Source: Phoebastria nigripes
Lineage: Eukaryota > Chordata > Aves > Procellariiformes > Diomedeidae
Assembly: GCA_035582835.1 (NCBI GenBank)
Contig: JAYKAV010003096.1
Span: forward strand, 379,683 to 443,682
Reading direction: 5' to 3'
Length of the DNA stretch: 64,000 nucleotides
A program made the translations under genes and the position numbers. The notes under the pieces were generated by a model. That model saw nothing but the letters and a program-made list of their open reading frames with translations. It did not search any database and was not told the DNA's origin. Within the stretch, counting starts at the first letter, position 1. Every line of letters begins with the position of its first letter. Shown in pieces: positions 35,716 to 47,884 of the stretch.

Positions 35716-36976
35716 TATGCAGACACAGAAAAGAGCGGTAATCTCTTTCCACACTATTCTTCCGCAGTTTAAAAAAACATAAAGCCAATTTTCTCAGTTT
35801 CACTCGCTATAAATCCTTGTTTAAGCATATCTGCACTAGTCTTTTTGAATATTTTGATGGCAAACTTGGTATCCAGATTCTGTTTTCAGAAAAGACAGTC
35901 CAATTTCTTTTACAGCTATTACTTCTACTTCAATAGGTTATTTTCTTCTGTAAATTTATCCTTACCTTTCTGCATCTCTGCATAGAAGACACAGCTATAT
36001 TGTGCCCTGGAAGCAAACACAGCGTGTCTGAAGCTGACCACCTCTCTCTTCTCAGTGCTGTAGGACTGTAACATATCGCTCTGCAGGACTGCGAAAGAGC
36101 CTGCCTTAAACAGTCTTGTGCAGGACCAACCCCTGAATGTTGAGAGAAGCGTTTCACTTTTAAAGACGATGAAAAATCCACACCGGCAGTGAGAAGACAA
36201 ACCACCGCGTGTGAGACAGCCTTCTTCCGGGGACCGCTGCTGCTCAGGCTCAAAGCACCACGAATAGCTGGTGACCGGACAGAGATCAATGGGTGAGGTG
36301 GTCAAAGGTACGTGATAAACACAACTCGCTACAGCAGCAGCTCATGTTTAGTGCTGAAATACGTATGCACAGACCAGAGCTAAATCTGCCTTTGCAATTA
36401 ACACCAGTCCCCAAACAAAATGAAATGCAGACATCCCCCCCTTTCCTCCCCAGCCCCTTGGGGGAGAAAAAAAAATGTCTTCTTGCACTTATTTATCACA
36501 CCAAGCTTGGCACAGAGCTGGCAGCTGCCTTTACCACCACTGCCATCCTCACACGAAGAGCAGGACACAGGGCTGGAGGCACATCTCCTCCTGCACGCTA
36601 CCCTACACCACTCTCTTCAACAATGGTATCAGAGCAAATGGAAGGCTGGGAAGCTGCTATAAACAGGTAGAGAAGAAACAATCGAGTTGTTCACCACACA
36701 TGCAAGTGCTTTGTTTTATCTGGCATCAACCAGGGCACACCTCATCCCTTTTAGGTTAATCGGATTTTCAGAGCTTCATCGGAGCAGGACCCAAAAGCTA
36801 CAGTTTAACTCTATGGTATGAGGAGTGCCCCCTGCACAAAGAGTCCTTATCACTTTTCCATTTTAAAATTGAATTACAACTTGGAGAAGAGAACCAAGGC
36901 TGGAACTTGATTAGCATACATTCAGAGCTTGGGGCCCTGAAACTCACTTTCATCCACAGACAGAAGCCACTAGGAA

Positions 36977-37000
36977 GGGCGGGGGGGGGACGGGACGGGG
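36977..37000 (+). other. Canonical G-quadruplex motif
   Basis: Four or more G-runs of at least three bases are separated by one- or two-base loops (GGGC, a G9 run, ACGGG, ACGGGG). On the minus strand the C-rich complement forms part of a pyrimidine tract that ends in CTTCCTAG, a good splice-acceptor consensus, next to a 22-nt exon-like segment at 36948-36969. Confidence 0.6.
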
Positions 37001-38560
37001 ACAGGACGGACACTACAAAACCTTTGTTTTTCCATCAGTGATTTACCCAGTTTAATTTTGCTAGCTGTGCATTGCAAAATCAATGCTTACCTAAAGAGCT
37101 GCCTGCCTGTTGAGCAATATGGTCTATAGCTCTGTTGCAACTGAAGCTGAGAGCGCGGGATGATACTCAGGAATACCCCCTCTCCTCACAAGTCCCCTCC
37201 AGTTCAGCTCGGATAACTCAACTGTGCTTTTCAAGACTACAAAAGGGAAGTGTAGAATACACCTATTGCAGAGCTGACTGCAATAAACACAAACTGCTGC
37301 ACGCCAGTGTTCAGCTCCGCTTTTAGCAACTCGTTTCTCTACCTTTATAGACTAGCTTCGTGGTCCTTAACCACGAGTATTCGTTTTGCGATAAGCATGC
37401 ACATCACGCCTGTCCCTGGCACCAAGTCCATGGGCCCTTTTTGCAGAGCTCCTCAGAGGAAAAAGGTGAGAAGCCCACGGACATCACTGCTCAGGAATGA
37501 CATTGCAGAGAAACAGCTGAACCTCCTTTCTTTGCTATGTCTGGAGACTGGAAATCCATCTACAGAGTGAAATCAAGTCTTGGCTCTATCCTGCGACAGC
37601 ACCACTGACTGAGACATTTATTACATAGAGCTTTTAAGGGATTCATAATGAAAACAGTAGCAAACAACCAAGTCCTAAGCTTAATACTGTGTGTTGCTGG
37701 AGAAAACTCACCTCTTCAAGTTGAAGCAGCAGTGTACTACATTAGCTTAGCGGAGGAAAAAAAATTTGGAGGCTCTCTTGCAATTAGTTCAAATGTAAAC
37801 ACCTTCCAACAGGAACTTATTCCAAGATGCGATGTGGAAAGCACAGCTGAATTGCAAGGCCATGCTCCGTGGAGAAGATGACAGGTCAGAGGTCTAACGC
37901 CCAAACCCACCGTCAGTAATGTCAGATTTACACCACCGTGCCTTTGAACAGACGAGTGAAGAACACCATTTTACAGGGACTGTGAGATCGCTTAAACATT
38001 CATAAATCCCCCATAAAAGCTGGAGGCTATTTTTCATCAATTTTAAACACAATAACTAAACTAAGGGCATTGCATTAGTCAGGAACATACATTCAGTCCC
38101 CTGATGATGCCTTTTGGGGTCCACAAGGTTCTCATCTGAGCATTTGCTTTAAAACCTAGAGGATCTCAACTGACCAGCCAGCACTAAAACAGCAGGCCTA
38201 CTTGAACAGAAATACCTAAATATCCATTATTACACCCTCTGAGCCTGAAAGCCGCCTCCCCAAAGAGCCGTAAACTGTTCAACCTCCAACCTAACACAGA
38301 CTCCACAAACGTTTTGCTGCAGCCTCAGCAGGTGAGAAGTCATTCGCCTCTTCACAGCCCGTATCTGAACAAGAAGTGCCCAGAAGGAGCACAGAAGGAG
38401 CAAGCTCAAGTCAGCCCCGGCTGATTGTATGCAAAATATCTGTGTGTAAAGGAGCTATTCTGTTTAACCAGCGTTGTCCCTGCACATGTCGCTGCCAGCT
38501 GCTGTCTCCCCCTGGGCAAACAGGGTACGGAGACAAGATGCTTGTTTCTCCACAGGAGAT

Positions 38561-38630
38561 GCATGTATATATTTGTATATATGTGCATATATGCATGTTC
38601 AATATGTATTTTGTATATATAAGCATATTT
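38561..38630. repeat. Alternating TATATG/TGCATA tract
   Basis: The stretch is largely alternating purine and pyrimidine (GCATGTATATAT, GTATATATGTGCATATATGC). It is low-complexity and prone to unusual helix forms. It has no coding meaning. Confidence 0.75.
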
Positions 38631-41600
38631 AACAGCAGCAGTAAATCCCATTTATCATGAAAACCCCATTAGCCACTGATATTGCTTCAATTCAGACAGA
38701 CCCTTGTATTTGCCAAACAGCTTGCACAGATACCAATAAATTGTTGTATTTCACATCCTTTTCCTGGTACCTACCCCAAAGAGCTGCTGCAGGGAGCTCC
38801 CAGCTGCAAAGAGCCCCTGAGCTCAGCAGCAGAGAAGACAGCACTGCATTCGCCTGCACCGTGTTCGCGTTTGGAAGGCGCTCTTTGCATCCATCACAGC
38901 AAGGTGGTGTTTCCCCCCCTCTCCTCCCGTAAATGGTGAAAGGTTCATTTATTCAGGAACCGACTACAGTGGTTCTCTAGCTTACCTGGGAAAGCTTCCC
39001 ATTCACCACAGGCGAGCAGAGTTTTCAAGACATGAATGTCTGTTTTATGAACATCTGCACTCTATGAATGCTCAGAGTAAATTTATAAATGCGAGGATTG
39101 TGCACACGGGCAATACATTATATCTCTAAGGAAAAAAACATGAGATGCAAAACAGTACAAAAGCCTAAACCAGCACTGGTCCCAGATCATACTACCTCAT
39201 CTTCTAAAATTCACGGAAGAATATCCCCAGCTATTCCCTCCTTAGGNCATCTCTCCAATATACTCTCTCAACATACATCACAGTCCGAAAATCACCATAT
39301 TCCAGGTGTGCCACGTATATCCAAAGCACAGACTACAGCCCCACCTTGTGCAAGCCCGTCCCATGCCACGCTGAGTAACTAACCAAGGCACAAAAGATCC
39401 TCAAGTGAAAGGTGTGCAGTACAGGAAGCCCTGTATCCTTAATAGCCATCCAGAATATGCGGTCCCAATCCCTTCTTCAGCAAGATAAAAATTTCCCACT
39501 GTGCTAATCTGCCTAATGCCCCCAAAATGGTGTACTATTGACTTATGTTACAGCCTTCGTCCAGACACTTATCAGGCGAGATACTGGAAAAGCTGGATTT
39601 TGGGGGGAAGGTGGGGAGGGGCTGAAAGCAAACCCCTCCCCAGCATGGATGCTACGGGACAGCAGTTCCTCTGAGCTCCCTCGTCTTTTTAGGGGAAGAT
39701 TACAAAGCTTTAGAAACCAGCAGCTGCCTCGGGGTGAGATGCAAAATGATCGGCTTGACTCTGTGCCATGCTTCGGCTCACAGAGAAAACATTTTTAGCA
39801 GTGGCAGCAAGCCTGCAGGTGAGTGCAGGTTAAAGAATTGCTATTTGGAAAAAAATCCCCAAACATACAAGGGTTAGCAGCAGAGATAATGGCATTTTAC
39901 TCGGCAGGTTTCATCCACTATGAAATTTGGGGGAAATATTCCACAAGTGCATTATCCACTGTCTGAAACTAGCACCAAAATTTACTCCTCTACCAGCAGG
40001 CTCTGTTTACAAGACATTAGTTAGTATTCCTTTCCCTCCTGCCAAAGGATAAGGGCAAGGTAAAAGCTGTGCAAAAGTCAGTGCGATTAATCCGCTAAAT
40101 CTGTGATTCGGCACCCATCACGTAGGAGTGAAACAGTTAATTTTACAGCTTCAGAAGACAGCAACAAATTTCATGCCTTCCTGAAGCAAGCAGACATCAG
40201 CTACCCCCTCCCCTGTAAGGCTGAAAAGGCTTACAGATTTAAACCCACGTTTCATTTGAAAATAGACTGCCGCAGCACCGTAATAGTATGATAAATTGAC
40301 AAAGTCTGCAAGTTAATTTTTATCAGCCTTTAATCAAGACAGTTTCTAATGGTTTTCCTTTATTATTGTCTCAGTGTCAAGGACAAATTAAAAGTTACAA
40401 CAAAGATGCCAAGTGCATCCCTGTAACAACCAGTATCTTTGAGATTCACTGGTATCTCTGTGTTTCCATAGCACAGCTCACAAACACGTAAGCAAAGGAC
40501 ACATATGCAAGTCCAAATAATGTCATCACCTTTCAATTATGCATACAGGAAGGCTTGTCCTATCCATGGGATCTTTTAGCTGCTGCTCGTGGACGTGGGC
40601 TTTCTCCTGAGGCTGTCCAGAAGAGGGCAAGAGACCGACAGCCAGAGCTGGAGACCGACTGCTGCAAAAATTTATGCTCTCCTTAAAGTCTGAGTAGGCA
40701 GAACCTGACAGTCCTTAAGTACCATTCACCAGAGACACCNGCTTTAAAAAATTGCCTCACTTGGATCAGCAGTTTGAGTTAACAGCTCCCTTCAATAGCA
40801 ATCCACAGAGCAGTCCCCCCTCGACTTTTTTTCTTAGTCCACCTACAATTTCCCCTTGAAGGCCAAGACTTACAAAAGCAGCTAACAAACATACATCCTC
40901 ACTATTATAGGAGCTGATTCAACACTACTTTAAAGAAGTAAAATTATATGCGTTTCCTTGAATTTTTAACAAATCCTTTATAATTTTTTTATATAAGTCT
41001 CCTTTTATTTTGCAAAAGTTTAGATCTTATATGATAAAAACAGATATCGTGATAGGATAAATAAAAAGGACAGAAAACCAGCTGGCTATATCAGATCAAA
41101 TGCATCCCCCTCAGGTTGCACTTTCTTGCCTGTTTTCACTGGAGGTTGTATGTTCTTGTGTGCAAAACACATGATAGTCTTGGCTGGTTTGGGAGGGGAA
41201 AAATTCACTCTGGACAGTACCATTTTGACAGTTCACCCTGCATGGACTAATAGCAAGAGGTGCGTTGAATCCTTCACCCTACAGAAAGGCAATGCCAAAA
41301 AACCCCAGCAAATATTAAGACACTATTGAATTAACACTTCCAGTTAGAAAGAGCGAGGTTTGGGGAAGCTGTGATAAGACAGAGGGGTTTTCTCTCTGCT
41401 TTCACCAACACCCTTGCTCCCCAGCCAGCTCACCTGCTACAGCTGGACAACTCCAAGCCCTGAGAAGCTCTGCAACACAAGGTGGTGCTGGGACTCTTTT
41501 CCAGATGGGGTGTGAGGGACTCTTCCTAGACTTGCTCCCTTGGGGATTAGGATTATACCAGCCAGACACTGGCAAAGTGGTGTTGGTGTTTTACAGAATG

Positions 41601-43784
41601 GGCAGATACAGACCTGATGGACAGAGCTGATGTGGGGGCTGCACAGTCACTTGATGAACTGCGTGATTATGGGCTGGCATGGATATGAGGACAGCTTCCG
41701 AATTTAAAGCCTGGAGCACAGGGAGAAGCTGCACCACAGCTAATGACAGCACATGCGGTTCAGACCACGTGACCTCCAGAAATGTGGGAAATTCTTTGAG
41801 TTGTGCCTTCATCCCACCCAGCTCTGACATCAAAAAGCAAAGCCTCCATGTAACAAAATCCTTATACCAAAGGATGGAATTGATGATGAACTTTTTGGAG
41901 CCTAAACCACAAGCCTTGCACTTCTCAGGGTGGGCCTACATGACAGGCCAACCTATGAGCTGCTGCCTAATACAGTTACAATACCAAAAACCTGGAGACT
42001 AAGCTCCATTTCTTTTGAGCTTCAACTAACCACCCTATCCCAAGTTGCCACACTAAGAGCATTTTTTGCCTTTAGCTTTTCTTGTGGACAGGAAACAAGG
42101 AAGGTATTGATGTTTCCTCTGTTTTCTATACTCATTTCAGCAAGAAGACAGCCCTGTGGGGCCCAATATTGCATTCGGTTTGCAACAGCTCTCGCCTACA
42201 CATTTGCCAGGGCAGGTACACAAGCTATGACATTAAGATCAAGACCTGTGCAGGAAAATTTATTGCACTCTCCTTTAAGGAGGATTGTCTGCTGGAACTG
42301 GGATGGCTTTATCCTCCACCTGTCAAAGGATACAGGACTCCTGCAGTAACCACTGAAGTCATACATGCAACTACGCTCTGACCCTGCACTTCTGACTGTA
42401 AGGAGGTACCAGAGCTTACAGAGAAGGAGCGAGCAGGGCCAGCAGCCCATGAGCTCCCTCCACCCAGGCAGAGACTGAGCACAGACACCCAGCTTGGGAC
42501 AGGAGAACACCACGTTAGTAGGTCAGCAGAGCCCCCAGGCCATGCCTGCAAGCTCCTCATCCCTCAGTGTGTACCACCATCAGCCCAAGCTGCATCCTTT
42601 GGAGAATTGACCTAGCTCTGGACTAGGAAGTTGTCAAGACCACTGAAGCAGCAGCTCCGCAAAACAGATAAAGCCACAGTTAGACATCTAATGGCTCTCC
42701 AGGTAAACGTTTCAGGTGTGTAGTAATGGGCTAATCTGAGCATGAGAGCAGAACTTGTTTTTTTAATACCAGCAACTCAATTATTTGGCATTAGCTGGTT
42801 TGTTTAATCAGGTATTAGAATACCAGAAGCTTTAGCATCTCTAGAAGTAGCTTAAACTTTTCTATAAAAGTCAACCTAAGTACAAGACTGGTATGAGGTT
42901 CAAAGACATACAAACTCCAGGGTGGACTTTCTTCAACTTGTTCGACGCAAATAATTTAAGACGTGCTTGAAAACATGATTTAGCGGTTGGGGGTGGGTGG
43001 GTATGGGTTTTGTGTGCGGACACAAACTCCCATGAGTTTGCTGATCAACACAGTCCCAATAGATCCTACACTCCTCTGGTACATGAACCCATCCAACATT
43101 TTGTTTAACTCATGGTGATGTTTTGGTTGCTCTGTACTTAGCATGATTAAGAAATCACACCTTTGCAATGCAGCAGCCTCTCTCTCAGCCATACTGCATA
43201 TTCAAGTCAGCACTGCAGGGTAGGTTCTTTTTTATAGCCGTAAGATTTTAAGCATCTTTCAGGCCATATTTAGGGAATTTAGTATGATGTGTTGCAGCTT
43301 CAGTGTTTTGTTGATCAGGTAAAGCATTTAAGGGCTTTTAAGCTCAGAATTCTTAATTTTTATCCCAATTTTAATTTTATCCCAGTCAGTTTGATTTTTA
43401 AGAGCATTACCTTCACAGCCTCAACACCTCTTCTCCATGAGCTGCTCCTGCTTGCACATGAATACATGCAAAAACCCCAAACGAGTAAGTGAAAAGAAAA
43501 ACCAGGACCAGAATTGCACTCCTCATGTTTCAAACAGGAAAATCAGAATTCACATGGAAAAGGTTAAATCTTCCAAAACATTTTAGATTTCCAATCTGCC
43601 CAAGTATGGGTGGGAGGGGAATAGTCAGCTTTTCTTAGAAAGGTCTGTATATTTGCAAAACAAAAAAACCACCAAAGCAAAAACCCTAAACAAAATCAAG
43701 AACCCACTCTGCTAAAAGCCCTGTGTGTTGAGCTCAGCAGTGAGATTCTTACGGGCTCCCCAAAAGGAAGGACGAGTACACTAG

Positions 43785-43825
43785 AAGGTTTTAGATCTAA
43801 AACCTTTTAGATTTAAAACCTTTTA
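43785..43825. repeat. 22-bp perfect palindrome inside a 16-bp tandem repeat
   Basis: AAGGTTTTAGA at 43785-43795 is followed immediately by its exact reverse complement to 43806, centred on AGATCT. Overlapping it are two tandem 16-mers, TTTTAGATCTAAAACC (43789-43804) and TTTTAGATTTAAAACC (43805-43820), and the start of a third unit. The palindrome and the tandem array are therefore two views of one local expansion. Confidence 0.9.
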
Positions 43826-44200
43826 AAAAAAAAAATTTGTATTTTAAAGATCCAAACGGTCATCTTGCCTCCATCTGTTCACATGCTCAAGAGTCTACAC
43901 ATCTCTTTATTCTTTCCCCTCCCTTCCGTCAAAACTATTTCAAAAGGGATTGCAGTACCAACAAGCTGCCTTTGTAATCAAAGAAAGGTAAAGAAACAGA
44001 AAATGGAAATATAAACAACNGTTGCATTAAGACAGCATTGTCTGTTTAGTCCTAAGTGCAGCTTGACCTGCTGCAGTGGTACTCTAGGATCTGTCTTTAT
44101 TTGATCTGAACTGCTGCATATGAAGAGCACCGACCTATTGCAGCAGCACTTTGTGTTCTGGATGATCGTGACGGCACTGGGAAAAGTATTGGGGCTTTAC

Positions 44201-44315
44201 CTCAAGGGCAAAGACATCCAAAACTGCATCATCCCCAACCAACCGCAGCACCTCATTCCACAGAGGGATCTTTTCACTGCAAAATGCTTCCCCATGCCAC
44301 AGCAGTTCCCAAAGT
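44201..44315 (-). other. Exon-like segment with strong splice sites
   Basis: On the minus strand TTTATGTTTTTCAG is an excellent acceptor and CCTTGAG|GTAAAG a good donor around 115 nt. One frame is open for 38 codons and contains IPLWNEVLRLVGDDAVLDVF, which looks like amphipathic helix. I could not assign it to any protein. It is one of the best-bounded segments in the window and lies 149 bases downstream of the one at 44464-44575. Confidence 0.25.
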
Positions 44316-44463
44316 CTGAAAAACATAAACCAGCAGTAATTTCAGTTTGCAGTAGAAGGTCAGCCTGAGCTGCAGCTGCTCTGGATCCTCCTCGGACTGT
44401 GCTCAGCTGCACTCGCAGCAAAGCTGGGGCATGCAGCCGAAACGCTAACCCCTCTTGTCTCAC

Positions 44464-44575
44464 CATCAGTAACCGCCACTCGTGAGTCAGAGCCCTTCCA
44501 CTGCAGATCACGCTTTCTGCCACAAACACGAGCAGTCGGGGAATGACATCGTATCTTCCTGCTTCGCGTAGCTCC
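44464..44575 (-). other. Exon-like segment in CpG-rich patch
   Basis: On the minus strand a pyrimidine-rich acceptor (CTACGTCAG) is followed by 112 nt and the donor CTGATG|GTGAGA. One frame encodes a helical-looking peptide containing RYDVIPRLLVFVAES; a second frame is also open. About 14 CpGs fall in the surrounding 200 bases, well above the local background. The open-frame phase does not join the next segment at 44201-44315 in their most protein-like frames, which argues against a simple two-exon model. No family was recognised. Confidence 0.2.
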
Positions 44576-44982
44576 CTGACGTAGCAGCACGAGAAAGCAA
44601 GAGCCAAGTTCTATACAGATACACAACAGTTACGCTGGCAATATACATTGCTACTAACGGAACAACTTAAAAGTATTGCTTCTCTGCCCTTTCATTTCAA
44701 CTGCATATATCTCCCCAAAAAAGTTACTTTTGGGAAACCCCATGCTCCAGGAACCAGATTTTAGATAAGAGAGCTTATAGAAAACTATGTAGTGATTTCT
44801 GCTACTGTTACAAACAGTGGGATTTGGGGCCAGGGAAACCCTAAGTGTTGCTTTGAGGAGAGGGGAGAGAGGCTCTGAGAAGCTCCAGCAGCTGAACGTC
44901 CAAGTGATATCTGACAGATCAACAGCTTTATGCTCAGCCTCCCCATAAAAAGAGATTTTTAACTTTGCAATAATTAAAGCTT

Positions 44983-45022
44983 AAAAAAAAAAAAAAAAAA
45001 NACAAACCACCAAACAAAAAAC
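44983..45022 (+). repeat. A18 run plus A/C tail
   Basis: Eighteen A, an ambiguous base at 45001, then ACAAACCACCAAAC-type sequence. It has the same architecture as the longer A/C tracts. Confidence 0.88.
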
Positions 45023-45652
45023 AGTGTGAATTGCAGCAACTACTCTGAATAAAAACATGAAGTGATAAATGGCAGAGAAATACAAGTGCTACACTGAAAA
45101 CCATGCTGATCTGAAACTGCTCATTGCTTTTCATTTGTATTTCACATTTGCAGGACATACTTTCTGTAATTCTTATTTGTAGAATATCCACTACCTGTCT
45201 ATTAATGAAGCCATCCAGTAAGGACCCATATAGGCTCATACCTTATGTTATACCTCTCCAAGTCCAAGTCAATTTCAGCATTGCTCTACCAGTGTGCTTC
45301 TCCACCAAGCCAGCATCCTACTGCCTGGACCTTCATGGCAACATAAATACCTAAAACTCTACCGTCCAACACATAAAAAAATCCCTGCTGCCATCCCAAT
45401 ATAGAAGTCAAGCAGTAGGAGAGAAAGCCAGACTTCAAAAATACTAAGGGCAAGGACATAACTTGAGCAGAGATGTTCCTCGTTTCCCTCACAGTAGACA
45501 GAAATATCCCCATTTGTGTAAATACAGCCTCAGTCAACAGGGCGACAAATCTGTACATAGATAAATGTCACATGCTGACGTCAGTGCCAGAGCAACCTAA
45601 TCAAAGTACAGCCTTCATCTATTTTTAAACCCTAGTTAAAGTATTTTTCTAT

Positions 45653-45673
45653 AAAAAAAAAAAAAAAAAAAAA

Positions 45674-45725
<52 letters not shown>

Positions 45726-45747
45726 CCAACCAAAAAAAAAACCAAAA
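45653..45747 (+). repeat. 95-nt A/C-only tract with A49 core
   Basis: Twenty-one A, one C, then 49 uninterrupted A, then ACCCCAACC and further A-rich sequence. Runs this long are prone to assembly and sequencing error, so the true length is uncertain. Confidence 0.9.
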
Positions 45748-47176
45748 GAAAAACCAACAACAAAAGAGATATCATTAAAACTCATCTTTTTAAAAAATCC
45801 CTTTAAAAAAATTCTATATAGCAGTAAACCAGAGCTGAAGTATTTATTTGTCTCTGGTACTGTAGACATAAAAGCAAAGCTATACCCAACCCCGAAACTA
45901 GCTGTTCCGTCCGATGCGTCACTGCACTAGAAAGCAGAAGATAAGGATTTGGGAAAGCGTACACATCTGATTGGCACTAGCATTTGTATTGGAAATTTAC
46001 CCAGACAGGTTAAAAATAACACTGCGAACGTTCACAGCCATGCTGAAGGTTGCTTTCAACAGAGCTGCTGTTTTTATAGTAAGAGCCCCTGGCGACATGT
46101 GACTCGCTATTGCTAGTATTTTTGTCCCCAGAAAACATGCCGCACAATCAGGTTCCCTTGGCTGAGAATTGAGGTCATGGAGGCTGGTCACAACCAATGT
46201 GACAGTGCCACAGCAGAGAAATCAAGCCCAACACCTACTTGATTGACTTGTTTTCCTTCTTAAAACTAATCCTCCACTGACTTACATTGAAAAAAGTCAT
46301 TTCTGTCCACCAGCACACTCTGGCCAACATTCCCATTATGCATTTCCACATGGTTTTAAGCCCCATTACCGCAGGGTCCAGTTTCAATAACGTGAGAGTC
46401 AGCATGGCACGAGAAGTGTTTACATGGACCAAGCCGCAGAGCTTCCCAATCTTCTGGCCTTGCAGAGCACCAGCGTAGAGAGAAAAGCATCAATACCTTC
46501 AGAAAGGTGCTTTTGTAAGCGAGCTGGCCGAACGTCCACGATAACTAACCTGAGGGGATGTTCTCCATGGTGACCCTGGGGACTCAGGCTGGGCTCCACA
46601 GTCTCTGTTTAGAAAGGAAGCGATTCTGACCGAGAATGCCTGATGCTGCCTTCAGCTCTGGCTTCACTGCCATCTCAAGGACTTCACGGGTGCAAGAGGC
46701 CTTGCTGCTTCCTTGCAGTTGTAAAGTTTTCTATAAATGCTTCATGTGGGAGGAAAGAAAGTGTCTTCAATAGTTAAATCTTCAGTTTAAGTGAATGGAC
46801 TCTATCACGAAGCTTCATCCTTACTGGAGACAACAGCAGGAGACAACTGGCCAAAGAACAGGAGAGAAAAGGCAGGCCATACAAATTACAATACAATCCA
46901 CACTGCAAATTAGTATTTCAAGGTTGAATCTAAATACTCAGATCAGAATCAAATTATAGGAGGAAACAACCAAATACCTTTTAACAGCCAAGTCCCTGTT
47001 CCCATCAGAACTTTTTCAGAGGATTTTGCATTTCTTTTTTTGACGAGCATACCAGGAACACAGATNATTTTTTGCATTTTCATCCCATCCAGCCTCCTCT
47101 CCTTAATGTTTGCCACCTTCCGTACAAGCCATGCCCAGTACAGACTCAACACAGGATAAAGCTTGAGCATGTATTT

Positions 47177-47884
47177 CTATAGGGTAATTGGAACCAAAGT
47201 GAAACTACACCAAGTCCTGAAGTCCCCTCTGTCCTCCTCTCTAGCAGTCCAGGTACAGAGGTCATCATCAAGGCTCATCACCACTTCACATGGTAGCGGT
47301 CTCATTTTCAAAAGATTGCTTGTCAACCCTCCAGCAACTTGCAGAGCGCTAGCTACAAAAGCCTCATGCCCCGAGACAAAGCCCATCTTGCTACTGGTTT
47401 TCCAGGAATCGAAGAATCCCCTATTTTGTTTTCTAAGGGTGGCTTGTTCACAAATATTAACAACTTCTTCACATGTGAGCTTACAACCCTCGTCACTGGA
47501 ATTTGCCGAAGTCATTACTCGGTGTTGGTAGAGCTGAGCAGTAACCACATATAATGAACCCAAGTCCTCTTTCCAGGTTGTCCTTGAAAGGAGAAGTGAT
47601 ACGGATTGGATGCTATTTGTAATGGCTAGCAGCAAGTGTTCACATTGATCTCTTATCCTCGTTCTTTGCTCGGTTTTAAAGGAAGAAACTTGCTGTTTAA
47701 AAGGAGCAAAGATCTTGAATTCATTGCCAGCACTTCCTTCGGCTGGAACATACAGCTGATTTAAGAGTTTCTTGAAGTTACCTGTACTTAACAGATAAAT
47801 GAAGATACCAGCTTCATGAAAGATTTCTGACTTATTCCTCATAGAGACACAGAAAGTAAAGGCCTGTTTAGCATCTAAGGTAGA
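47177..47884 (-). other. 236-codon open frame behind a splice-acceptor-like site
   Basis: On the minus strand, GCTGCATAG ending at 47885 acts as a possible acceptor. The frame that starts at 47884 (S-T-L-D-A-K) stays open for 235 codons to a TAG at 47177, the longest open frame in the window. A strong internal donor, AGTACAG|GTAACT, would end a 103-nt exon at 47782 encoding a stretch with AGIFIYLLST. The translation has a mixed charged and hydrophobic composition, but I recognise no family or domain. It is either a terminal exon, a shorter internal exon with intronic readthrough, or chance. A simple random-sequence estimate gives a few percent probability of one such frame per window. Confidence 0.25.

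Larger units (their letters stand above)
37001..44200. other. Non-coding, low repeat content
   Basis: The TA-rich tract at 38.6 kb and the palindrome at 43.8 kb are the only repeats seen. Small minus-strand exon-like pieces near 37.09-37.14 kb and 37.36-37.46 kb have good single splice sites but ambiguous frames. No transposon or gene is recognised. Confidence 0.6.

Noticed and set aside
3277..47884. One minus-strand multi-exon gene built from all exon-like segments
   Set aside because: Outside 12.6-14.1 kb the neighbouring open segments do not join in phase (for example 12.3 kb to 11.9 kb, 11.9 kb to 11.3 kb, and 44.5 kb to 44.3 kb). No segment matches a protein I know, and pseudo-exons are expected to be abundant in intronic DNA.
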